From NCBI RefSeq assembly GCF_900143075.1, contig NZ_FRCY01000004.1, positions 186,001 through 250,000 on the forward strand: DNA of 64,000 nucleotides, written 5' to 3'. Both the position numbers and the translations under genes were made by a program. Positions 17,086 to 25,558 of this stretch are shown one piece after another. The DNA is from Cyclobacterium lianum (GTDB lineage: Bacteria > Bacteroidota > Bacteroidia > Cytophagales > Cyclobacteriaceae). The number at the start of each line of letters is the position of its first letter. Position 1 is the stretch's first letter. Under the pieces are notes generated by a model. The model saw only the letters and a program-made list of their open reading frames with translations. It was not told the origin of the DNA and did not search any database.

Positions 17086-17520
17086 GTGCGGCGTTTTAGA
17101 AAAATATCGGCCACCTTATTCTCAGCCCTGCTGCTGCTCAGCTCTACGAGCCTCAGCCTTGGGATGCATTTTTGTATGGGCCAACTGGAAAGCTTTTCGT
17201 TTTTCAATGAAACTGAGGCCTGTGAGATGGCACAGCACAAAACTCCCTGCTCGTCCGACATGCACGAAACAGAATGTGAGCACGAGCACATGGCAATGAC
17301 AGATTGCTGCGAAGATCACACACTGGTGCTGGAAGGCAGTGAAGAATTGAGCCTCCTGAAGACGGTATCCGTACCTGATTTTCACACTACCGCACTGCTC
17401 TTTGCCCTCGTTTCGCAAATATTTTCTTTACCTTCCTCAGATTACCAATCATTTAACGACTATACCCCTCCCCTGATTGAGCGGGACATACCGGTACTCG
17501 TTCAATCGTTTCTTATTTAG
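17086..17520 (+). CDS. HYC_CC_PP family protein
   Basis: The 144-residue secreted protein starts at GTG 17086 with a signal-like helix (ISATLFSALLLLSSTSLSLG). It carries the three name-giving motifs: an HYC-like MHFCMGQ (residues 27-33), a CC (DCCEDH, about residues 69-74) and a PP near the C-terminus (YTPPLIERDIPVLVQSF). The middle is rich in His, Cys and Met (CEHEHMAMTDCC), fitting copper binding. In Bacteroidota this family precedes CusA/CusB-type genes, and here it lies 109 bp upstream of cusA. It is probably a periplasmic metal-binding accessory. Confidence 0.88.
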   Translation: MRRFRKISATLFSALLLLSSTSLSLGMHFCMGQLESFSFFNETEACEMAQHKTPCSSDMHETECEHEHMAMTDCCEDHTLVLEGSEELSLLKTVSVPDFHTTALLFALVSQIFSLPSSDYQSFNDYTPPLIERDIPVLVQSFLI

Positions 17521-17629
17521 GCATTTCATTCAATTATCTGATCAGGTTGCAGTCTTTACCGCTGCGCTCCGGGCCATGCTTTCCCATGGACCTATCACAA
17601 CATCAGTTTAATTTCAAATTGGATGAAAT

Positions 17630-20600
17630 ATGCTCAATGCCATCATCAGGTTTTTTCTCGGGAATAAACTCGTTACAGTTCTCGTATTATTACTCATTGT
17701 AGCCTGGGGCATCGTTACTGCCCCCTTTAACTGGAACGTGGACCTGCTGCCACGTGACCCGGTCCCGGTAGACGCCATCCCGGACATCGGGGAAAACCAG
17801 CAGATTGTCTTTACAGAATGGATGGGTCGTTCGCCAGAGGACGTAGAGGATCAGATCACCTATCCACTCACCACCGCATTGCTCGGCCTGCCCGGCGTGA
17901 AAAGCGTGCGGAGCAGTTCGGCTTTCGGCTTTTCCAGCATTTATATCATCTTCAATGAAGACATTGAGTTTTACTGGAGCCGTTCCAGGGTACTGGAAAA
18001 ACTCAATTCACTTCCCGCAGGCTTGTTGCCAGCGGAGGTACAGCCCAAACTCGGCCCGGATGCCACCGCACTGGGTCAGGTCTATTGGTACACGTTGGAG
18101 GGGCGTGACAAGGAAGGCAATCCTACAGGAGGCTGGGACCTGCACGAGCTGCGCACCATACAGGATTACTATATTCGCTACTCACTCACGGCTGTCGAGG
18201 GGGTGGCAGAAGTGGCTTCTGCAGGTGGCTATGTGAAAGAATATCAGGTAGATGTGGATCCGGCCGCCCTGAAAGCCCACGGTATTACGCTAATGGACGT
18301 GATGCAGGCCGTAAAAAACAGCAATATCGACGTCGGCGCAAACACCATTGAAGTAAACCGGGTCGAATACTTTGTAAGAGGATTGGGCTATGTGGAGGAA
18401 TTGGCCGACCTGGACAAGGCGGTGGTGAAGGTTTCGGATAACGTCCCTATCCGGCTGCAGGACGTGGCGATGATAAACATCGGTCCCCAACCACGCAATA
18501 TGGGCGGCATCCTGGACAAATCCGGCGCTGAGGCTGTGGGGGGGGTGGTGATTGCGCGGTACGGAGACAATCCCCTGAAAGTCATCAATGCGGTAAAAGC
18601 AGAAATTGACAAGATAGCAGGTGGCCTTCCCTCCAAGACCCTGGAAGACGGCACAGTCTCTAAAGTAACCATCGTCCCTTTTTATGACCGTACAGGACTG
18701 ATCTACGAAACACTGGGCACGCTTTATGAAGCCATCAGTCTCCAGATCCTGATTACCATCATCGTCATTATTGTGATGGTGTACAACCTGCGGGCCTCTG
18801 TGCTGATTTCGGCCCTGCTGCCCCTGGCAGTGCTCATGTGTTTCATTTTTATGAAGTACTTTGGGGTGGATGCCAATATTGTGGCCCTGTCAGGAATTGC
18901 TATTGCTATCGGTACGATGGTGGATCTGGGCATAATCCTGAACGAAAACATACTCCGGCATCTGGAAATTGCCCCGAAAGGCCAGTCGAAATTAAAAACA
19001 GTATACGAGGCCACTACGGAAGTAGGAACAGCCATACTCACCGCCGTGAGCACCACCATTGTCAGTTTTCTTCCCGTGTTCACCCTGCAGGCGGCAGAAG
19101 GAAAGCTCTTTGGCCCGCTGGCCTATACCAAAACCTTTGCCCTGGTATCCGCATTGATTTTTACATTGATCATCATGCCGGCTTTTGCGCATTGGATCTT
19201 CTCTATGAAAAAAGGAAAGGGCAAAACCGGCCTGTATCTCAATTTCCTGCTGCTGATAGCCGGAGCGGTCATTGCCTTTACGGTTTGGTCATGGGCTGGC
19301 TGGGTACTCGCAGGCTTTGGTACGATCAATCTGCTACTCCACTATTTTCCGGACAAGCTCCAACACCGGCAGGACCTGTTACGCATTGGCTTTACCCTGA
19401 TAGCAGTGGCCTGGCTGCTGGCCACCGAATGGGTGCCACTGGGGGTTTCGAACAGCCTGCTGGTCAATTTCCTTTTCATCGCGGTCATATTGGGAATGGT
19501 ACTGGGTACGTTTGCCCTGTTTCTTCGCTTCTATTCCAGGATCCTGATGTGGTGTCTGGAAAACAAAGGATTGTTTCTGCTAGCTCCTGTAGTGATCATC
19601 CTGACCGGCGCCAATGTCTGGCTGGGCTTTGACCGGATATTTGGCTTCCTCCCGGCCAGCACGGAAAAGCTGGGATGGAACCTAAGGGAAACAGACGGCT
19701 GGAAATCCATGACAGCGGTGTTCCCTGGATTGGGCGAAGAATTCATGCCTTCGCTCAGTGAAGGATCGTTTCTGCTGATGCCTACCTCCATGCCACACTC
19801 AGGTGTAGCCGAAAACCGGGAAATATTGCAGCAACTGGACATGATGGTAACGGCCATTCCGGAAGTGGAAATGGTAGTTGGTAAGGCGGGACGTGCCGAA
19901 ACGGCCATTGATCCGGCCCCTATGTCCATGTTCGAAAACACCATCAACTACAAGAGCGAGTATGCCTCTGACATCAATGGCAACAAACTTCGGTTTCAGG
20001 TAAACGATAAGGGTCAATTTGCCCTTCAGAACGGGGATATATATGACCCTGGAACCATGTCACCCGGGCAAATTGATTTCAGTCAGCTTATACCAGACGA
20101 AAACGGGGAATATTTCCGTCAGTGGCGGAATCACATTAAAACCCCGGATGATATCTGGGAGGAAATTGTGGCTGTGATCAATATCCCCGGGGTAACCTCC
20201 TCGCCGAAGCTACAACCTATAGAAACCAGGCTGGTGATGTTGCAGACCGGTATGCGGGCTCCCATGGGGATCAAGGTCTACGGTCCTGACCTGAAAACCA
20301 TAGAAGATTTCGGACTGCAACTGGAGAAATACCTTAAAGAAGTCCCTTCTGTCAAGGAGGAAGCTGTTTTTGCGGATCGGATAGTGGGTAAGCCTTACCT
20401 CGAAATCGATATAGACAGGGATCAGATCAGCCGATATGGGCTTAATATTCAGGATGTGCAGGACTACGTGGAAACGGCCGTCGGTGGCGTGAAGCTGAGC
20501 ACTACCGTGGAGGGCCGAGAGCGCTTCCCCATTCGCGTACGCTACGCCAGAGAATACCGGGATGATCCATCGGCCATAGAAAATATGCAGGTGCCTACAC

Positions 20601-21454
20601 CGCTGGGCAACTACATTCCCCTGGGGCAATTGGCCAACATCAGCTATCGGCCCGGCCCTCAAATGATACGGGGGGAGAATAGCTTTTTGGTGGGTTATGT
20701 CCTGCTCGATAGAAAAGAGGGCTTCGCTGAAGTGACCGTGGTGGAGGAGGCACAGCAGTACCTGCGGTCAAAAATTGATGCCGGCGAACTGGTGGTACCT
20801 GCCGGGGTTCGGTATGAATTTTCCGGAAGTTACGAAAATCAGGTCAGGGCTGAGAAACGCCTGGCCATAGTAGTACCGCTCTGTCTGATCGCCATCTTCA
20901 TGATCCTTTATTTCCAATTCAGGGCCGTGTCCACCACCCTGTTCGTATTCACAGGTATCACCATGGCTTTTGCAGGAGGTTTTTTGATGCTTTGGCTCTA
21001 TGGACAGGGATGGTTTATGGATTTCTCTGTTTTTGGGACCTCTATGAGAGACCTCTTTCAGATGAAAACCTACAACCTCAGTGTAGCCGTTTGGGTAGGT
21101 TTTATTGCCCTGTTTGGCATAGCTACCGATGATGGCGTAGTAGTGGCCACGTACCTCAAGCAAAGCTTTGAGAAACGGGAACCAGAAAATGTGACGGAGG
21201 TGCGCGAGGCGGTACTGGAGGCAGGTAAGAAACGGGTACTTCCGGCCATGATGACCACTGCCACCACCCTGCTGGCACTCTTACCGGTACTCACTTCTTC
21301 CGGGCGGGGATCCGACATCATGATACCTATGGCCATTCCCTCATTTGGAGGCATGATTATAGAGGTCATTACCGTGCTGCTCGTCCCGGTCCTCTATTGC
21401 TGGTGGGCGGAGCGCAAATTCAAACGCAATCCGGAAGTTTTTACAGAATCATAA
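17630..21454 (+). CDS. cusA: CusA-type copper/silver RND efflux permease with four extra membrane helices
   Basis: The 1274-residue inner-membrane proton antiporter is longer than the usual roughly 1040. TM4 reads GIAIAIGTMVDLGIILNEN (about residues 422-440) with the Asp and Glu of the Cu/Ag-type HME subfamily. Periplasmic motifs with Met at the CusA-like positions are present: LLMPTSMP, RAETAIDPAPMSM and RLVMLQTGMRAPMG. Residues about 525-645 are an insertion between TM6 and TM7 holding about four additional hydrophobic helices. A second insertion of about 70 residues follows the DPAPMSM motif. The gene starts a copper export set with TolC (7-bp gap) and CusB. The Cu/Ag specificity is inferred from these motifs and from the ATPase downstream. 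Confidence 0.92.
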   Translation: MLNAIIRFFLGNKLVTVLVLLLIVAWGIVTAPFNWNVDLLPRDPVPVDAIPDIGENQQIVFTEWMGRSPEDVEDQITYPLTTALLGLPGVKSVRSSSAFGFSSIYIIFNEDIEFYWSRSRVLEKLNSLPAGLLPAEVQPKLGPDATALGQVYWYTLEGRDKEGNPTGGWDLHELRTIQDYYIRYSLTAVEGVAEVASAGGYVKEYQVDVDPAALKAHGITLMDVMQAVKNSNIDVGANTIEVNRVEYFVRGLGYVEELADLDKAVVKVSDNVPIRLQDVAMINIGPQPRNMGGILDKSGAEAVGGVVIARYGDNPLKVINAVKAEIDKIAGGLPSKTLEDGTVSKVTIVPFYDRTGLIYETLGTLYEAISLQILITIIVIIVMVYNLRASVLISALLPLAVLMCFIFMKYFGVDANIVALSGIAIAIGTMVDLGIILNENILRHLEIAPKGQSKLKTVYEATTEVGTAILTAVSTTIVSFLPVFTLQAAEGKLFGPLAYTKTFALVSALIFTLIIMPAFAHWIFSMKKGKGKTGLYLNFLLLIAGAVIAFTVWSWAGWVLAGFGTINLLLHYFPDKLQHRQDLLRIGFTLIAVAWLLATEWVPLGVSNSLLVNFLFIAVILGMVLGTFALFLRFYSRILMWCLENKGLFLLAPVVIILTGANVWLGFDRIFGFLPASTEKLGWNLRETDGWKSMTAVFPGLGEEFMPSLSEGSFLLMPTSMPHSGVAENREILQQLDMMVTAIPEVEMVVGKAGRAETAIDPAPMSMFENTINYKSEYASDINGNKLRFQVNDKGQFALQNGDIYDPGTMSPGQIDFSQLIPDENGEYFRQWRNHIKTPDDIWEEIVAVINIPGVTSSPKLQPIETRLVMLQTGMRAPMGIKVYGPDLKTIEDFGLQLEKYLKEVPSVKEEAVFADRIVGKPYLEIDIDRDQISRYGLNIQDVQDYVETAVGGVKLSTTVEGRERFPIRVRYAREYRDDPSAIENMQVPTPLGNYIPLGQLANISYRPGPQMIRGENSFLVGYVLLDRKEGFAEVTVVEEAQQYLRSKIDAGELVVPAGVRYEFSGSYENQVRAEKRLAIVVPLCLIAIFMILYFQFRAVSTTLFVFTGITMAFAGGFLMLWLYGQGWFMDFSVFGTSMRDLFQMKTYNLSVAVWVGFIALFGIATDDGVVVATYLKQSFEKREPENVTEVREAVLEAGKKRVLPAMMTTATTLLALLPVLTSSGRGSDIMIPMAIPSFGGMIIEVITVLLVPVLYCWWAERKFKRNPEVFTES

Positions 21455-21461
21455 AAGAAGG

Positions 21462-22895
21462 ATGATGAAAAAAATAGCAATCCTATTCATGTTGTGTCTA
21501 GGTCTTCGATCCGCAGGTTTCTCCCAAAGCCTGGAGGAATACCTGAAGGTAGCGGCAGAAAACAACCCGGAGCTAAAGGCTTACTTCAACGATTATCTGG
21601 CCGCTTTGGAAAAAGTGCCGCAGGCCGGGGCGTTGCCTGATCCGGAACTGAGCATGGGCTTCTTCATTCAGCCCATGGAGCGGTTTATGGGCAATCAGCA
21701 GGCGGATATCCAACTGATGCAGATGTTCCCTTGGTTTGGCATATTAAAAACCCAAAAGGATGAAGCTGGCAAGATGGCACTGGCACGCTATGAACTGTTT
21801 CAGGAGGCCAAATACCGCTTGTATTATCAGGTGAAAAGTAGCTGGTACCAGCTTTATAAGCTGGAAGAGGAAATCCGCATTACGAAAGAGAACTTGGATA
21901 TTCTCCGGCAATATGAACGCCTCGCTCTTATTCGTTTTCAGACTTCGGGTACTCAAGCAGGTCCTGCGTCCGGCAGTTCAACTCGGCCTGAAGCCTCAAG
22001 CATGAGCAGCAATTCCCCTGTCCCATCTACAGCTTCAATGGGCGGGATGAGCGCAGGTGTGTCCAGCAGTACTTCCGGAAAAACCGGCTCAAAAACCGGG
22101 TCTTCCATGGGTACGTCCGCCTCAATGAGCGGTGGCGGATCCGGTATGACTGATGTGCTCAGGGTAAGAATTCAAATCAAGGAATTGGAAAATACGCTCG
22201 CTTTGCTCGAAGACTCCCGGCAACCGATAAAAGCCGAATTTAATCTGTGGCTTAACCGGGATCCCAATGAGCAAATCAATATTGCTGATTCGCTGAGCGC
22301 ATCGCTGGTCTCCTGGGAACGCCAGGTTTTGCTTGACAGCATTACGCAGAACAATCCCATGCTGAAAATGCTGGATGCCGAGGAACAAGTCTATGAGGTT
22401 CAGAAAAAGATGTCACTGCTGGAAGGCAGGCCAATGCTGGGGGCCGGGGTAAACTATATGCCCTTTACTCCCCGTCCGGACAATGGCATGAACATGGCTG
22501 GCAATGATATGGTGATGCCCATGGTAAAGCTTACTATTCCCATCTACCGCAAAAAATACAATGCGCTACAAAAGGAAGCGGAGTTAAAACAATTGGCCGT
22601 TCAGCAACGCAAGGAAAATACCGTCAATCAGCTCACCACCCAATGGTATGCTGCATTGCGGGATTTGGAAGATGCCAGGAGGAGGACAAAGCTGTACAGC
22701 GAGCAAACCGATTTGGCCAGACAAACCCTGAGTCTTTTGATGACAAGTTATGCCACCGATGGAAGGGATTTCGAAGATGTGCTGGCGGTACAACAGCAGT
22801 TGCTGGATTATCAACTGAAATTGATCACTTCAATAATAGATCAGCACATAACTATTGCCGGGCTGGAAAATCTGGCGGCTACAGAATTGAATTAA
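21462..22895 (+). CDS. TolC/CusC-family outer-membrane efflux channel with a Ser/Met-rich insert
   Basis: The 477-residue exported protein starts at two tandem ATGs at 21462, with signal peptide MMKKIAILFMLCLGLRSAGF. Paired coiled-coil repeats of the OEP family follow (LEEYLKVAAENNPELKAYFN; later TTQWYAALRDLEDARRRTKL). At about residues 165-230 it has a low-complexity tract of Ser, Gly, Thr and Met that interrupts the coiled coil and is not part of the standard fold. The tract may be a surface loop or a metal-binding hinge. The gene lies between cusA and cusB and should form the outer part of the copper pump. Confidence 0.88.
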   Translation: MMKKIAILFMLCLGLRSAGFSQSLEEYLKVAAENNPELKAYFNDYLAALEKVPQAGALPDPELSMGFFIQPMERFMGNQQADIQLMQMFPWFGILKTQKDEAGKMALARYELFQEAKYRLYYQVKSSWYQLYKLEEEIRITKENLDILRQYERLALIRFQTSGTQAGPASGSSTRPEASSMSSNSPVPSTASMGGMSAGVSSSTSGKTGSKTGSSMGTSASMSGGGSGMTDVLRVRIQIKELENTLALLEDSRQPIKAEFNLWLNRDPNEQINIADSLSASLVSWERQVLLDSITQNNPMLKMLDAEEQVYEVQKKMSLLEGRPMLGAGVNYMPFTPRPDNGMNMAGNDMVMPMVKLTIPIYRKKYNALQKEAELKQLAVQQRKENTVNQLTTQWYAALRDLEDARRRTKLYSEQTDLARQTLSLLMTSYATDGRDFEDVLAVQQQLLDYQLKLITSIIDQHITIAGLENLAATELN

Positions 22896-22920
22896 CCGAT
22901 GAGCAAAAAAGCGTAAAGCG

Positions 22921-24705
22921 ATGAAAGAATTACTTAAAAATAAAAACGTCCTCCTGATCGTGCTTTTAGCACTGTTGCTTGGGGGCACTATAAGCTGGCT
23001 GATTAAGCCGGCTGAAAGCAAAAATGAAACCGAGATGCTTCATAATCATGAAGCAGCGGAAAATGGGGTTTGGACCTGTTCCATGCATCCTCAGATCCGG
23101 CAATCAGAACCCGGACAGTGTCCCATTTGTGGGATGGATCTTATCCCTGCATCCAGCCGCCGTTCCACGGCAGAGAGCGACCCGCTGATACATGAAATGA
23201 CTCCAGAGGCAGTGGCTATGGCCAATATCCATACATCGAGGGTCAGTCGTGTATCCCCGGAGGGCGAGTTGTTACTGACCGGAAAAGTACAGGTAGATGA
23301 GCGCCAACTGGCATCTGTTACAGCCAAGTTTCCCGGACGGATAGAGCAGCTTCATATCAACTTTACCGGGCAGAAGGTCCGGCAGGGAGAGCGGCTGGCT
23401 ACCATTTACTCCCCGGAATTGGTAAGGGCGCAAAGGGAACTTCTGGAGGCAGCCTCAACCCAATCCACCTATCCGGAACTTTATAAGGCTGCCAAAGAAA
23501 AACTGCGCTTGTGGAAACTGAGTGAAGCGCAGATTGAGACGCTTGAAAACTCCGAAAAAGTGCAGGACCAGTTTGACGTACTGGCAGATAAGGCTGGAGT
23601 AGTGACACAACGTAACATTGCTGTAGGAGACTATGTGAATACAGGATCGGTCTTGTTTGATGTGGTGGACCTCAGTCGGGTATGGATCATGTTGGATGCC
23701 TATGAATCCGATCTTCCCCTGGTTGAGCTGGGCGATGAGATCAGCTTTACGGCAGCCGGCATACCCGCTGAGACTTTTAGCTCGCGGGTCAGCTATATTG
23801 ATCCAGTGATCAATGCCAATACCCGTGCCGCTTCCGTTCGTGCTGCGACTGCCAACCGCTCTGGAAAACTTCGTCCTGAGATGTTTGTCAATGCCCGTGT
23901 CCACACTACCTTAAATCGCGAGCAGAACACGCTGGCCATCCCCCGTACAGCCTTGCTTTGGTCTGGCAAGCGATCTATCGTTTATGTTAAGGTGCCCGAT
24001 ACGGAATACCCCAGCTATGAAATGCGTGAGATCACTATTGGCCCGCGCATGGGCGAAATGTGGCTGGTAGAGGCCGGCCTGGAAGCAGGAGAGGAAATCG
24101 TCACAAACGGTGTATTTGCCGTTGATGCTGCTGCGCAGCTTTCCGGCAACTACAGCATGTTGATGCGCCCTGAGGCAAAGACCATGGATGTCCCTCAGGC
24201 ATTTCGGCAGCAGATCACCGCAGTTGCGGAGGCCTACTTCCTGGTAAAAAATGCACTGGTAAATGACGATGATCAGCGTGCAGTTGCAGCCTTAAATGAA
24301 GTGGAAACTGCGATATCCCAGGTGGAAATGAAAAATCTGAGAGGGAAAGCACATGACCAATGGATGGACTTGAAGGAGCAATTAACGGAAGCCATTGACA
24401 TGATGAAGGAAGCCAATGATCTGGAAACCCTGCGCCGGCATTTTTCTATGCTTTCGGAACAGATGCTGGAACTAACCGAATCATTCGGCTTGGAAAAAGA
24501 CAAGGTATACAAGGATTTCTGTCCCATGGCTTTTGACAACAAAGGAGCTTTCTGGCTGAGCGAATCTGAGGAAATCCGCAATCCCTATTTTGGGCATGCC
24601 ATGCTGTCTTGTGGAGAGGTAAAGGAAGTCTATCGGAAAGGACAAAAAGTATTTGAAGAAGGTGAATCTGTCCAACAGGCCTCTGCAGGAGGACATAATC
24701 ATTAA
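22921..24705 (+). CDS. cusB: CusB-type periplasmic adaptor with metal-binding N-domain and C-terminal DUF3347
   Basis: The 594-residue protein has a single N-terminal membrane anchor and then a heavy-metal-binding domain with WTCSMHPQIRQSEPGQCPIC at about residues 44-63. The adaptor core follows (biotinyl-lipoyl, hairpin and beta-barrel parts, residues 100-415; for example KFPGRIEQLHINFTGQKVRQ). Residues about 425-590 form a DUF3347-like copper-binding domain (FCPMAFDNKGAFWL, RNPYFGHAMLSCG). It bridges CusA and the TolC protein and hands Cu+ to the pump. A related free-standing DUF3347 gene follows downstream. Confidence 0.9.
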   Translation: MKELLKNKNVLLIVLLALLLGGTISWLIKPAESKNETEMLHNHEAAENGVWTCSMHPQIRQSEPGQCPICGMDLIPASSRRSTAESDPLIHEMTPEAVAMANIHTSRVSRVSPEGELLLTGKVQVDERQLASVTAKFPGRIEQLHINFTGQKVRQGERLATIYSPELVRAQRELLEAASTQSTYPELYKAAKEKLRLWKLSEAQIETLENSEKVQDQFDVLADKAGVVTQRNIAVGDYVNTGSVLFDVVDLSRVWIMLDAYESDLPLVELGDEISFTAAGIPAETFSSRVSYIDPVINANTRAASVRAATANRSGKLRPEMFVNARVHTTLNREQNTLAIPRTALLWSGKRSIVYVKVPDTEYPSYEMREITIGPRMGEMWLVEAGLEAGEEIVTNGVFAVDAAAQLSGNYSMLMRPEAKTMDVPQAFRQQITAVAEAYFLVKNALVNDDDQRAVAALNEVETAISQVEMKNLRGKAHDQWMDLKEQLTEAIDMMKEANDLETLRRHFSMLSEQMLELTESFGLEKDKVYKDFCPMAFDNKGAFWLSESEEIRNPYFGHAMLSCGEVKEVYRKGQKVFEEGESVQQASAGGHNH

Positions 24706-24847
24706 AGGAAAGAAATAAGCCCTGCACTACGGGAGTCAAACCGTCTCCCACAGTTTAAAAAACGGCTAATCCGGTTTATCCGTCAGAACATGATACTACG
24801 GATAATTGGTTTGGGCCTGATTCTTTACCATTTTAAACCAAACAATT

Positions 24848-25361
24848 ATGAAAAGAACAATGATCTTAGTGAGCCTGGCTTTATTCAGCTGGGGAGCAAC
24901 TGCGCAACACGACCATTCCGCGCATGAAACGAAAACAAACACAGAACATGACGAACCCTTGTTCAAAAACAAAGCATTGGGAACGGCCTATAGTCACTAT
25001 CTCGCTTTGAAAGATGCACTGGTGGCTTCCAATCAACAAGAAGCCAGGAAAGGTGCGGGTGTACTCAGCAATGCACTTAACGATGTACAAAAGGCGGAAA
25101 ATGCGCTGGCGGAAGCAAAAAAGGTAGCGCAAGCAACCACACTCGAGCGACAACGCAAGGCATTCACAGGCCTGAGCAATGAAATGGCCGTCTTGGTGAA
25201 AGGTGCTGAAATGAGTTCGGGGAGAACTTTACCTGGAATATTGCCCGATGGCCAATGGCAACACAGGAGGTTACTGGTTATCCAACGAAAAAGAAGTCCG
25301 CAATCCCTACTTTGGCGACAAAATGCTGAAATGCGGTACGGTGAAAGAGACGATCAATTGA
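24848..25361 (+). pseudogene. DUF3347 secreted copper-binding protein gene, frameshifted
   Basis: The frame opens with a signal peptide (MILVSLALFSWGATAQ) and HDHSAHE, then reads as DUF3347 up to about residue 125 (VLVKGAEMSSG). At a GGGG run (25219-25222) it changes frame. If one G is removed, the frame continues as ELYLEYCPMANGNTGGYWL, then RNPYFGDKMLKCGTVKETIN with a stop at 25359-25361, the complete C-terminal half of the family. As it stands the frame runs on to 25498 with meaningless text. Either the gene is inactivated or the extra G is a sequencing error. A terminator directly follows the restored stop, confirming the true gene end. Confidence 0.88.
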
Positions 25362-25369
25362 TTGTGTCT

Positions 25370-25402
25370 ACTCCCAAAGGATCTTGTCTGGGAGTTTTAT
25401 TT
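25370..25402 (+). terminator. Intrinsic terminator after the DUF3347 gene
   Basis: ACTCCCA (25370-25376) pairs with TGGGAGT (25389-25395) and is followed by TTTATTT. It lies nine bases after the frame-corrected stop codon. Confidence 0.75.
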
Positions 25403-25558
25403 CAGTGCATACATAAATCCAGACTTTCCGAAGTCAGGCAGAGATGCAGTACCTATAATACGTTTGCGGGTTTGAAACATCATTGCTATTTGGGTTGATT
25501 TTTGGCTATTTTGGTTTCATTCCCTTTCAATACAGACAATCACAAAAATATTAAAATC

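Noticed and set aside
18838-19632. 264-codon frame inside cusA
   Set aside because: It is an out-of-frame shadow of the CusA coding sequence.
25502-25558. Start of the copper ATPase at 25502
   Set aside because: It would need a TTG start and adds 19 residues not seen in the family; the ATG at 25559 directly precedes the His-rich tail typical of these ATPases.
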